Source: Rhodococcoides fascians A25f (lineage in GTDB: Bacteria > Actinomycetota > Actinomycetes > Mycobacteriales > Mycobacteriaceae). From it: a stretch of DNA of 64,000 nucleotides. The notes beneath the pieces were generated by a model, which worked only from the letters and a program-made list of their open reading frames with translations, was not told the origin of the DNA and did no database searches. Made by a program: the position numbers and the translations under genes. Positions within the stretch are counted from its first letter, which is position 1. The number at the start of each line of letters is the position of its first letter. Shown piece by piece: positions 52,752 to 61,729 of the stretch. The stretch is taken from the NCBI RefSeq assembly GCF_000760935.2, contig NZ_CP049744.1:3627501-3691500 (forward strand), given 5' to 3'.

Positions 52752-54221
52752 ATGCGGACCCGACTGCACGCACTGCGCCCGACGAGCGCCCGCAGCCGCA
52801 TCTTCTCGTGGGTACTGCTGCTCGTGCTGGTGTCGCTGGCGGCCGTCACCGTCACCACCTGGCTGCTGATGATCCGCGCGACCGACAACCGCATGCGCGA
52901 ATCGCTGCGCACCGAGATCGCCGAGTTCACCACCCTCACCGATGCGGGCGTCGATCCCGGAACCGGCGAACCGTTCGACGGCATCAACGACGTGCTCCGA
53001 GTGGTGATCACCTACAACCTCGCTCGCCCCAACGAGAAGTTCCTGGGGTACGTGGACGGACGATTCGCGGTACAGAGCAGGCAGCAGGCACCGGTACGAC
53101 TGTCCGACGATGGCGGCTTCACCGCTGAGGTCGGCTCTGTCACCGCGCCGGTCGAAGGCTCTTATTCGAGCGCGGCAGGCGAAGTGCTGTACCTCGCTGT
53201 GCCGGTCTCGTTGGCGGGCGACCCGGTGCCGGGTGTGGTGGTTGCCGCCTACTTCGCCGATCAGGAACGTGCCTCGGCAGACGAGACCGCAACCTTGATG
53301 CTCGTCGTCGGCGGCGTCACCTCGGTTCTCGCGGCGATCGGCGCATGGTTCGTTGCGGGTCGCATCCTGTCCCCGATCAGACACATCACCGCCACCGCCA
53401 GAACGATCAACGAAACCGACCTGTCCGGTCGGATCACCGACGCGAGAACGACGGGTCGAGGCGACGACATCGGAGCCCTGGTCGACACACTGAACTCGAT
53501 GCTCGACCGAATCGAGTCCGGCGCGGCGAGTCAACGCCGATTCCTCGACGACGCCGGCCACGAACTCCGCACTCCCATCACCATCGTCCGCGGTCATCTC
53601 GATGTGCTCGACCACGGCGACGCCGCCGATGTTCGCGACACCGTCGCGCTCGTCGACGACGAACTGGACCGGATGAACCGACTCGTCGCCGACCTGTTGC
53701 TACTCACCCGGGCCGACCAGACGAGCTTCGTCACGCCTGTGGTCACCGATGTCGATGCGCTCACTCGAAGCGTGTTCGACAAGGTGACCACTCTCGCCGA
53801 CCGGGAATGGGTGCTGGAGGCGAGCGCAACCGTCCACGCTCCGCTCGACGCACAACGCCTGACTCAGGCTCTGCTGGCGTTGGCGGACAACGCAACTCAC
53901 CACACGATGCCCGGCAGTCGCGTCGGCATCGGATCGCAACTGTCCGACGGTGACATCCGGTTCTGGGTCACCGACTCGGGCCAGGGGATCGAGCGCGACG
54001 AGCAGGAACGGATCTTCGAGCGCTTCGCCCGCGGTCGCAACGGAACCAGACGCACCGAGGGGGCCGGGCTCGGATTGTCCATCGTCACCGCAATTGCTCG
54101 AGCCCACCGCGGACGGGTGAGTGTCGGCAGCGCACCGGGCCACGGTGCCACGTTCACTATCACCATTCCATTGACCGATTCCGTTGCCCCGCAGAAGGAC
54201 CGACCATGGCACGCATCCTGA
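52752..54221 (+). CDS. Two-component sensor histidine kinase
   Basis: 489 residues. First transmembrane helix about 19-40, an extracytoplasmic sensor of about 135 residues, second helix about 180-205, HAMP, HisKA with DAGHELRTPIT (phospho-acceptor His), and HATPase_c with N box ALADNATHH, G1 VTDSGQGI, F box IFERFARG and G2 GAGLGLSI. The sensor region shows no named domain. The gene overlaps the response regulator by 16 bases. A GTG three bases earlier (52749) is an alternative start. Flanked on both sides by genes for Asp-rich exported proteins. Confidence 0.92.
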   Translation: MRTRLHALRPTSARSRIFSWVLLLVLVSLAAVTVTTWLLMIRATDNRMRESLRTEIAEFTTLTDAGVDPGTGEPFDGINDVLRVVITYNLARPNEKFLGYVDGRFAVQSRQQAPVRLSDDGGFTAEVGSVTAPVEGSYSSAAGEVLYLAVPVSLAGDPVPGVVVAAYFADQERASADETATLMLVVGGVTSVLAAIGAWFVAGRILSPIRHITATARTINETDLSGRITDARTTGRGDDIGALVDTLNSMLDRIESGAASQRRFLDDAGHELRTPITIVRGHLDVLDHGDAADVRDTVALVDDELDRMNRLVADLLLLTRADQTSFVTPVVTDVDALTRSVFDKVTTLADREWVLEASATVHAPLDAQRLTQALLALADNATHHTMPGSRVGIGSQLSDGDIRFWVTDSGQGIERDEQERIFERFARGRNGTRRTEGAGLGLSIVTAIARAHRGRVSVGSAPGHGATFTITIPLTDSVAPQKDRPWHAS

Positions 54222-54868
54222 TCGCCGAAGACGAACCCCGCATCGCCTCGTTCGTTCACAAGGGGCTCAGAGCGAGTGGATTCAGCACGACGACGGTATC
54301 CGACGGCAGGTCCGCCTACGAACACGCCCGAAGCGGCGACTTCGATCTGGTGGTGCTCGACATCGGTCTGCCGATCATGGACGGCTTCGAGGTCCTGCAC
54401 CGCCTCCGCGGAGAGCAGTGCGAGATACCGATCATCGTGTTGACTGCCCGCGACAGCGTTCAGGACGTGGTGTCCGGTCTCGAAACCGGTGCCGACGACT
54501 ACATGGCCAAGCCGTTTCGCTTCGAGGAACTGCTCGCCCGTATCCGAGTTCGCTTGGGCACCAAACGAACCGTCGACACCACGCAGCTCACGGTCGCCGA
54601 TCTCACCCTCGACCTGCGCACCCGGCGAGCTGTGGTGGGAGACCGAACCGTCGACCTGTCGGCCCGTGAGTTCGCCTTGGCCGAGACCTTCATGCGCCAC
54701 CCCGGCCAGGTCCTTTCGCGAGAGCAACTCCTGTCGCAGGTGTGGGGCTACGACTTCGACCCGGGCTCCAATGTCGTCGACGTCTACGTCCGCTATCTTC
54801 GGGCGAAATTCGGTGCCGCACGAATCGAGACCGTCCGCGGAATGGGATACCGACTGTCCGAGACATGA
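54206..54868 (+). CDS. OmpR/PhoB-family response regulator
   Basis: 220 residues. Receiver with EDEPR acidic pair, phospho-acceptor Asp in LVVLDIGLP, Thr in VLTARD and Lys in AKPF; C-terminal winged helix with LSAREFALAETFMRHPGQVLS and the recognition region VWGYDFDPGSNVVDVYVRYLR. Partner of the overlapping kinase. Likely binds the ATGAG-N6-CTCAT palindromes upstream of the two Asp-rich genes (inference). Confidence 0.94.
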   Translation: MARILIAEDEPRIASFVHKGLRASGFSTTTVSDGRSAYEHARSGDFDLVVLDIGLPIMDGFEVLHRLRGEQCEIPIIVLTARDSVQDVVSGLETGADDYMAKPFRFEELLARIRVRLGTKRTVDTTQLTVADLTLDLRTRRAVVGDRTVDLSAREFALAETFMRHPGQVLSREQLLSQVWGYDFDPGSNVVDVYVRYLRAKFGAARIETVRGMGYRLSET

Positions 54869-54896
54869 GTGGCGTCGGCCGGTGCCGACGCCACTC
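54867..54896. terminator. 13-bp hairpin between response regulator and Asp-rich gene
   Basis: Perfect stem GAGTGGCGTCGGC / GCCGACGCCACTC with a CGGT loop. It begins within the response-regulator stop codon and ends 7 bases before the stop of the convergent Asp-rich gene; acts on both strands. Confidence 0.8.
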
Positions 54897-54903
54897 CCGA
54901 GTC

Positions 54904-55263
54904 TCAGTCGTCGTTGTCGTCGTCCAGGTCGTCGTTGTGGTCGTCCCAGTCGTCACGGTCGTCCAGGTCGTCGTTCAGATCGTCCCATTCGTCACGGTCG
55001 TTGTGGTCGTCACGGTCATCGTTGCGGTCGTCCCAGTCATCGTCGAAGCGGTCGTCCGGGATCTGTGTGGGTGTCGGCTGCTGCGCTGGGGCCGCCGGCT
55101 GGACTGGAGCCGGATCGGCCACAGGCAGCCGCTGTTCCACCGAGATCGAGGACGGACGCTGCTGGGTGGGGTCGTCGTCGGCGATCGCGAGTGCGCCGAC
55201 GCTTCCGAGGGTGAGTACAACGGCTGCTGCACCGACGAATACGAACTTTCCTGGCATTCTCAT
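54904..55263 (-). CDS. Exported Asp-rich repeat protein
   Basis: 119 residues. Signal peptide MRMPGKFVFVGAAAVVLTLG...ALA, a Pro/Gln/Ala-rich middle (about 46-68), and a C-terminal half (70-119) made of Asp with regularly placed Trp, Arg, His and Asn: DDDWDD, DEWDDLNDD, DDWDDHNDD. Same architecture as the 103-residue protein on the other side of the two-component genes, with a longer and more repetitive tail. AAGGAG lies 6 bases before ATG 55263. No family recognised; cation or antimicrobial-peptide binding at the cell surface are possibilities. The antisense Val-rich frame is a shadow. Confidence 0.75.
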   Translation of the reverse strand: MRMPGKFVFVGAAAVVLTLGSVGALAIADDDPTQQRPSSISVEQRLPVADPAPVQPAAPAQQPTPTQIPDDRFDDDWDDRNDDRDDHNDRDEWDDLNDDLDDRDDWDDHNDDLDDDNDD

Positions 55264-55352
55264 GGCTGCTCCTTGAATCCGAGTTCTGTAGGCCACCTTT
55301 TCGGTGATGACTCAACGATCGCTGTCGAACGTGAGAAGCGAAGGAGCACAAC

Positions 55353-55368
55353 ATGAGCGAGTTCTCAT
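55353..55368. promoter_or_regulatory. 16-base palindrome, candidate response-regulator operator (copy B)
   Basis: ATGAGCGAGTTCTCAT, matching copy A at 52355 in 13 of 16 positions including both ATGAG/CTCAT ends. It is 90 bases before the Asp-rich gene (minus strand) and 143 bases before the carboxypeptidase gene (plus strand), so it could control either or both. Confidence 0.6.
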
Positions 55369-55510
55369 ACTGGCGGCGGACGCCTACCCATCAGCGGGGC
55401 CGGCCGATTCAGCGATGGACAGTGGTGCAGAACCGCCACCGGACGCGCGAGAGCGCTTCGCCGGTGAGTCGCGGCGTCGACCGACTGCGGAACGCCTATG
55501 GTGATTCGCG

Positions 55511-56821
55511 ATGAAAAGGATCAGAAGTTCTATGGCTGCGTCGGCGATGGTGTTCGCCCTCGTCGGTCTCGGAGCCGGCGCGACCTCGGCACAGCCTGCC
55601 GCCGAGCCGCCGGTTCCGACGACGACACCGCCGTTCACGACGCCGGACACAGACAGCTGCCCGTACGCCGCGTCACCTCCCCCGGCGATCGACCTGTCCG
55701 AGGTGCCGGCCCCTGGAAGTACTGCACCGCAACCACTTCCGATCCCAGCCGACGCGGTCGGCGGCGATCGCCTCGCCGAGTGCGGAGTGGTATTGCCGGA
55801 CGGTGCTCCCCCACTACCGGCGGATATCTCCGCGACCGGGTTCGTGGTGGCGGACATGGACTCGGGGGCGGTTCTCGCGGCCAAAGATCCACACGGACGG
55901 TACCGACCGGCCAGCACGATCAAGACCCTGCTGGCCCTCGTCGCACTGGACGAGCTGAATCCGAGCACACAGATCACCGCAACCGCCGAGGATGCCGAAG
56001 CCGAGGGCAGTGCCGTCGGCATCGGAAAGAACGGCGTCTACACCAATCTGCAATTGATGCAGGGGTTGGTGATGGCATCGGGAAACGATGCGGCGCACGC
56101 GTTGTCGACTCAACTCGGCGGGGACGCCGCCACTGTGGACAAGATGAATGCCAAGGCGGCAGAGCTGGGCGCACTCGACACGCGCACGGCCACGCCGTCG
56201 GGTCTCGACGGGCCCGGGATGGCGAGTTCCGCCTACGATCTCGCTCTTATCTTCCGCGAGGCCATGCGCAATCCGACGTTCGCGCAACTGATTTCGACGG
56301 AGACCGTGCAGTTTCCGGGCTACCCGAAAGATCCTGCGATCCCGGAGGATCAGGACAGACCCGGTTTCGCACTCTCCAACGACAACCAGCTGCTCTACAA
56401 CTACGAGGGTGCCCTCGGAGGAAAAACCGGATACACCGACGACGCCCGGCAGACGTTCGTCGCCGGGGCCGAACGCAATGGCCGACGCCTCGTGGTGACG
56501 ATCATGAAGGGCGATGTGCTGCCGATACGTCCGTGGGAGCAGGCGGCGCGGCTGCTGGACTACGGGTTCGCCATGGATCCGAACGACACCGTCGGTGATC
56601 TCGTCGAACCGCAGTCGACATCGGCGGTGACGAGTACACGAGCGAGCGGGGCCACGCCGACTCTCGCCCAGCCACCCGCGACTGCATCGGGGTCGGGCTC
56701 CCGCCAGTCCGAGATGCAGGCCCAGGGCGACACCGTTGTCCGTATCTCGATCGGAGTCATCGGTGCGATCGTGGTGATCGGCTTGCTGTGGGGCGCGCGC
56801 AGACTTTCCCGCAACCGCTGA
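55511..56821 (+). CDS. D-alanyl-D-alanine carboxypeptidase (DacB-type PBP)
   Basis: 436 residues of the S11 family. Signal peptide (SMAASAMVFALVGLGAGATSAQ), a Pro-rich linker to about residue 100, then the penicillin-binding fold with Ser135-x-x-Lys138 (ASTIK), Ser190-Gly-Asn192 and KTG in GGKTGYTDDA. A C-terminal helix (GVIGAIVVIGLLWGARRL) anchors it. It trims the terminal D-Ala of peptidoglycan stems. Resembles Rv3330 (dacB1). Its upstream region carries palindrome copy B, so it may belong to the adjacent two-component regulon. Confidence 0.9.
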   Translation: MKRIRSSMAASAMVFALVGLGAGATSAQPAAEPPVPTTTPPFTTPDTDSCPYAASPPPAIDLSEVPAPGSTAPQPLPIPADAVGGDRLAECGVVLPDGAPPLPADISATGFVVADMDSGAVLAAKDPHGRYRPASTIKTLLALVALDELNPSTQITATAEDAEAEGSAVGIGKNGVYTNLQLMQGLVMASGNDAAHALSTQLGGDAATVDKMNAKAAELGALDTRTATPSGLDGPGMASSAYDLALIFREAMRNPTFAQLISTETVQFPGYPKDPAIPEDQDRPGFALSNDNQLLYNYEGALGGKTGYTDDARQTFVAGAERNGRRLVVTIMKGDVLPIRPWEQAARLLDYGFAMDPNDTVGDLVEPQSTSAVTSTRASGATPTLAQPPATASGSGSRQSEMQAQGDTVVRISIGVIGAIVVIGLLWGARRLSRNR

Positions 56822-56854
56822 TCAGGCCTTCGGTCGTCCGCCGTCGCGAGGCAT

Positions 56855-57874
56855 TCAGCGGCGCCGGTTACGCAGTCCCGCGACTCCGACCGCGGCGAGT
56901 ACACCCGCACCCACCAGCGCCAACCCGCCTGTCACACCGGGACCTTCACTGACCTCGACCCTGGTGTTGATCACCGCCGGTTCCGGTGCCGGAACGTGGG
57001 CTTCGGCGAGGCTTTCGCGAGTCGTGGCAGCGAACGACGTGGAGAACAGCACCAGCCGTGAAGTCGTGAACACGAACACCAACAGACCGATGATAGGTCC
57101 GAAGACGACGCCCGCAGGACCGCTGGTCACCGACGCCAGATAGAGGGCACCGAGCTGCTTGAAGATCTCGAACCCGATTGCGGCCAGCAAAGCACCTTTG
57201 GCCGCGCTGCGCCACGACACCGGTTCACGCGGCAGGCGCGAGATCACCCAAGTGAACAGGGCCCAGGTGCCCGCCAGCGCGAGGAGCACCGAGAATATGC
57301 GCAGTGCAATTCCCACTCCCGGTACCGAGTCGAGATTCGCCCATTCGAGGATGCTGCGCATGACGCCGCCGCCGGCCAGAGCCGAGAGGGCGAGCGAAAG
57401 AACCAGTGCGGTCCCGAGCCCCAGCAACGCAGCGAAGTCCTTGGCCTTGGTCGCCAGAAAGCCACCCTGCTCGTGCTGGCTCTCCCACATGGCGGTCAGC
57501 GCTTCACGAAGGTTGGCGATCCACCCGAGACCGGCGTACAAGGCACCGAGCAGACCGATGATGCCGACACTCGTGCGCGATTCGATGGCCGTCTCGATCA
57601 GAGAACTGATCGTTTCGCCGAAGCTCCCCGGCACGTTCTCCGCGATCTGCGACTGGATCTCGGCAAGCCACTCGGGCTGGTTCACGAGCACGAAGCCTGC
57701 GACCGCAAACGCGACCATCAGCAGCGGAAACAACGCCAGCACACTGAAATACGTCATACCGGCCGCGTAGTAGTCACCCTTCTGACCTTGATAACGCTGC
57801 GCCGCAACGACGGTGTGATCGAGCCAGGGCCACCGGGCGCGCCGGTCGTCGAGCATGGCCTTGAAATCGGGCAT
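56855..57874 (-). CDS. YihY/BrkB-family inner-membrane protein
   Basis: 339 residues with about six membrane spans: AAGMTYFSVLALFPLLMVAFAVAGF, VGIIGLLGALYAGLGWIANLREA, and further helices; the old 'ribonuclease BN' label does not apply. A final hydrophobic stretch (GLALVGAGVLAAVGVAG) sits near the C-terminus. ATG 57874 is preferred, with GAAGGTGAG upstream; starts at 57925 would add 17 residues. Corresponds to Rv3335c and precedes trpS's stop as in mycobacteria. Function unknown. Confidence 0.85.
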   Translation of the reverse strand: MPDFKAMLDDRRARWPWLDHTVVAAQRYQGQKGDYYAAGMTYFSVLALFPLLMVAFAVAGFVLVNQPEWLAEIQSQIAENVPGSFGETISSLIETAIESRTSVGIIGLLGALYAGLGWIANLREALTAMWESQHEQGGFLATKAKDFAALLGLGTALVLSLALSALAGGGVMRSILEWANLDSVPGVGIALRIFSVLLALAGTWALFTWVISRLPREPVSWRSAAKGALLAAIGFEIFKQLGALYLASVTSGPAGVVFGPIIGLLVFVFTTSRLVLFSTSFAATTRESLAEAHVPAPEPAVINTRVEVSEGPGVTGGLALVGAGVLAAVGVAGLRNRRR

Positions 57875-57958
57875 CGCGCTCACCTTCTCGCTGTCGTCGG
57901 CCGCTGTCGGATGGTGTTGCCGCATCGCTGCGCAACGAAACCCGGTGTGTCGTAAATG

Positions 57959-59011
<1,053 letters not shown>

Positions 59012-59073
59012 TCACGAACCCATCGACACCTGGCTCTTGCCTAGCCAACACGGGTCACTCCGCAGGCTCCGCT

Positions 59074-59880
59074 CTAGCGGTAGCGCACTGTCACCGGTGC
59101 GTGATCCGACCATCGCTGGTCGTAGGCCACGGCGCGCTCGGTGATCGCTTCCTTGGCGCGCTCGGCCAGATCACTCGTGGCCAATTGGTAGTCGATGCGC
59201 CAACCGGCGTCGTTGTCGAACGCCTTCCCGCGATACGACCACCAGCTGTACGGACCCTCGACCTCTGGGTGCAACGCCCGAACGACATCGGTCCACGGCG
59301 CCTTCTCGGCGAGCAACCGCGACACCCACTCACGTTCCTCCGGCAAGAACCCCGAGTTCTTGCGGTTCGTCTTCCACGCCTTCAAGTCGGCCTCGGTATG
59401 GGCGATGTTCCAGTCGCCGCACACCACCACGTCCCGGTCGGCGGTCTTCGCTGCCTTGGCCGACTTGCTCAGGTACTTCGCGAACGCGGTCATGAAGCGT
59501 TCCTTCTCGTCCTGGCGGTCGGTACCCACCTCGCCCGACGGCAGGTACAGGCTCGCCACGGTGACATCTCCGAAATCGCCTTCGATGTAACGACCGACGT
59601 CGGCGAACTCGGCAGCGCCGATTCCGGTGCGAATCGCGTCGGGCGCTGCCTTGGACAGCAACGCCACGCCGTTGCGTCCCTTCGCCGACGGCTCGGCCGA
59701 CGCAAGGTGCCACCCCGCATCGAGAGCCGAAGCCAGCGCCTTGGTCAGTTCCCCGTCGTTGGCCCGGGTCTCCTGCAGGCAGATGACGTCGGCATCGGTG
59801 GCCTCCAGCCACGGCAGCATGCCCTTGCGAACAGCAGCGCGTATTCCGTTGACGTTGACTGTGGAAATTGTGATCGGCAC
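59074..59880 (-). CDS. xthA: Exodeoxyribonuclease III
   Basis: 268 residues, EEP superfamily. Metal and catalytic residues: Asn in VNVNGIR, Glu in CLQETR, the YLPSGE segment, Asp/Asn in CGDWNIAH, RIDYQL and C-terminal SDHAPVTV (Asp-His). Acts at abasic sites in base-excision repair, which pairs logically with Nei. GTG 59880 (VPITISTVNVNG) gives the family N-terminus; the longer frame reads into the 86-base repeat and is rejected. Confidence 0.92.
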   Translation of the reverse strand: MPITISTVNVNGIRAAVRKGMLPWLEATDADVICLQETRANDGELTKALASALDAGWHLASAEPSAKGRNGVALLSKAAPDAIRTGIGAAEFADVGRYIEGDFGDVTVASLYLPSGEVGTDRQDEKERFMTAFAKYLSKSAKAAKTADRDVVVCGDWNIAHTEADLKAWKTNRKNSGFLPEEREWVSRLLAEKAPWTDVVRALHPEVEGPYSWWSYRGKAFDNDAGWRIDYQLATSDLAERAKEAITERAVAYDQRWSDHAPVTVRYR

Positions 59881-59898
59881 GCCGACGACGGTAGCGGA

Positions 59899-60070
59899 GA
59901 CCACCGACAGACTGCAGGTCGCCTTCTGTCGGCGGCACTGGCCCGTTACCGCCGCCTGGGCTTGGCCCCGGGCTTCGGAGCGGTGACCACCGACAGACTG
60001 CAGGTCGCCTTCTGTCGGCGGCACTGGCCCGTTACCGCCGCCTGGGCTTGGCCCCGGGCTTCGGAGCGGT
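59899..60070. repeat. Perfect 86-bp tandem duplication
   Basis: 59899-59984 and 59985-60070 are identical; a third partial start (GACCACCGA) follows at 60071. Each unit holds the last 12 codons and stop of the yidC paralogue plus downstream sequence, including a hairpin CCGACAGA-N13-TCTGTCGG (59904-59932 and 59990-60018). The left copy is thus a non-translated duplicate of the yidC end. The hairpins may terminate yidC transcription. Confidence 0.95.
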
Positions 60071-60934
60071 GACCACCGATGTCACCTCCCGCACTACCAC
60101 CGGCTCACGGTCGATCCGCCGGTAGACGATGTGCTGTTGGGCATACGTCCAGATGTTGTTGCTGACCCAGTACAGCAGCACCGCGACCGGCAACACCGGG
60201 CCGCCGACGAGTACTCCCGCCGGGAACACCCAGAGCGTGAGCTTGTTCATGATCGCCGTCTGCGGATTGGCAGCTGCCGCTGCATCCTGATGGGCGATCG
60301 ATGCCCGGGAGTTCAGATGGGTGGCAACCGCGGCGACGATCATCAACGGGACCGCAACGAACGCGATGCTCCATATCGACGGCACTCCCCCGAACGGACC
60401 GAACGCTTCGAGCACTTCCCGAGAGCTGTTGATGGCAGCAGAGATCGGCGCACCGAAGAGCCGTGCGTCGAGAAAGGACTGCACATCGGCGGCACTGAAG
60501 ACGTAGTTCGCAGTGTTCGCATTCTCCTGCGCCGTCATACCGAGGTGCCCGAATCCCGTACCGGTTCGGTTGAACGAGCGCAGCACGTGGAGCAGACCGA
60601 TGAAGACCGGGCCCTGTGCAAGCAGTGGCAGACATCCCATCAAGGGATTGAATCCGTGTTCTTGCTGCAGCTTCCGCGTTTCGGTGGCCAGGCGAGCCCG
60701 GTCCCCCGAGTGCTTCTTCCGGACGGCCTCGAGCTGGGGCTTCAGCTGCTTCATCAGGAGCTGAGAACGAATTTGGCTGACGAACGGCTTGATCAACACC
60801 GCTCGCAGAGTGAAGACGAGAAAGATCACCGCCAATGCCCAGGCGAAGCCGTTGTCGGGTCCGAGCACGAAGCCGAAGACTCGGTGCCAGAACCAGAGGA
60901 CTGCGGAGACGGGATAGTAGACGAAATCGAGCAT
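60032..60934 (-). CDS. yidC: YidC/Oxa1-family membrane insertase (stand-alone paralogue)
   Basis: 300 residues with five hydrophobic segments of the YidC core: [37 protein letters not shown] (with the conserved Arg in the hydrophilic groove), [40 protein letters not shown], and [20 protein letters not shown]. The C-terminal tail is basic (KPGAKPRRR). It is not beside rnpA/rpmH, so it is probably a second YidC with specialised substrates. GAGGTG precedes ATG 60934. Two paralogous small membrane genes lie just upstream on the same strand. Its 3' end is tandemly duplicated. Confidence 0.88.
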   Translation of the reverse strand: MLDFVYYPVSAVLWFWHRVFGFVLGPDNGFAWALAVIFLVFTLRAVLIKPFVSQIRSQLLMKQLKPQLEAVRKKHSGDRARLATETRKLQQEHGFNPLMGCLPLLAQGPVFIGLLHVLRSFNRTGTGFGHLGMTAQENANTANYVFSAADVQSFLDARLFGAPISAAINSSREVLEAFGPFGGVPSIWSIAFVAVPLMIVAAVATHLNSRASIAHQDAAAAANPQTAIMNKLTLWVFPAGVLVGGPVLPVAVLLYWVSNNIWTYAQQHIVYRRIDREPVVVREVTSVVTAPKPGAKPRRR

Positions 60935-60998
60935 GGTGGAGCACCTCACTGTGAGAGAAAGTCGGTCGGAAGGCGTCTCGACCGGATCTCGCAGTGAC

Positions 60999-61343
60999 TC
61001 AGCAGAATACGAGCCACCGATCCGGTCGAAAGACCGAACCGGGCGCTCTCGGCATGGGGCGGCCGGGAGTGTCGGGGTGCTCCTGCCTACGGAAGGATCC
61101 TCGAAGACGTCGGCCGTCCGCAGCTCCGGCGGACGTCGACTGTGGTGCGACCGCCCCAATATCGACCGGCGCGCCGAAGGTCAGCAGTGATGCGGCCACC
61201 AACGCACCGAACATCGCGATCTGGGCGGCGGGTTGCGCATCGACAACGGTGAAGACGACGAGCAGGACGGCAATGATGCCGACGAGTGTGATTGCGTGGC
61301 GTCGAACAGCCAGGCGACATGCGTGTGATCGAAATACGAGCAT
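60999..61343 (-). CDS. Small membrane protein, DUF6412-like (copy 2)
   Basis: 114 residues. A basic N-terminus ([11 protein letters not shown]) is followed by two hydrophobic segments ([36 protein letters not shown]) and a polar tail containing [20 protein letters not shown]. The tail motif is shared with the next upstream gene, so the two are paralogues. AAGGAA six bases before ATG 61343 supports this start; the very long open frame extending to 62924 is otherwise a shadow. Lies 64 bases before yidC and is probably cotranscribed. Confidence 0.72.
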   Translation of the reverse strand: MLVFRSHACRLAVRRHAITLVGIIAVLLVVFTVVDAQPAAQIAMFGALVAASLLTFGAPVDIGAVAPQSTSAGAADGRRLRGSFRRQEHPDTPGRPMPRAPGSVFRPDRWLVFC

Positions 61344-61405
61344 CTTCGGTTCCTTGCGACAGCCTCGCGGACAACGGATTGCGAAGGCGTGGGGGAACTT
61401 TCGAG

Positions 61406-61690
61406 CTACAGTGCCCCCACCAGGGCACCGGGTGCTCGTGGCTGCGGACGGCCCGGGGCATCCGGGCGGTGTTGACGTCGGAACGCACCTCGTAGATGAC
61501 GATCCTCGGCAGTCGGTCCGACGTTCGTCAGCCGGCGTAGGAGCGTCAGTACATCGACACGGTGCGCGAGCACCATCAGGACCGCCAGTGCGGCAACGAG
61601 AACGAGTGCAACGTCCGCTGTTCCGGCCGGCGTCGTCAGCAGCAGCGACAGAAGAAGCAGCGAGGTGACGACGAAGTTCTGGTATCCCAT
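61406..61690 (-). CDS. Small membrane protein, DUF6412-like (copy 1)
   Basis: 94 residues. Two adjacent hydrophobic helices (FVVTSLLLLSLLLTT; ADVALVLVAALAVLMVLA) and a cytoplasmic-type tail with LRGAFRRQHRPDAPGRPQPR, nearly the same as the tail of the downstream paralogue. AAGGAGG upstream of ATG 61690 is an excellent ribosome site. Such small proteins next to YidC are known in actinomycetes, to my recollection under DUF6412; function unknown. First gene of the three-gene set ending with yidC. Confidence 0.75.
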   Translation of the reverse strand: MGYQNFVVTSLLLLSLLLTTPAGTADVALVLVAALAVLMVLAHRVDVLTLLRRLTNVGPTAEDRHLRGAFRRQHRPDAPGRPQPRAPGALVGAL

Positions 61691-61729
61691 CCCCCACCTC
61701 CTTGGTGTGCCGCTGATCCGAGTCGTTGC

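Noticed and set aside
54742..55356. Val-rich plus-strand frame over the Asp-rich gene
   Set aside because: GAC repeats read as GTC on the other strand; the minus-strand gene has a signal peptide and ribosome site.
59899..60070. CRISPR array or attachment site at the 86-bp repeat
   Set aside because: Two directly abutting copies without spacers, no cas, integrase or tRNA nearby, and the unit contains the yidC end: a simple tandem duplication.
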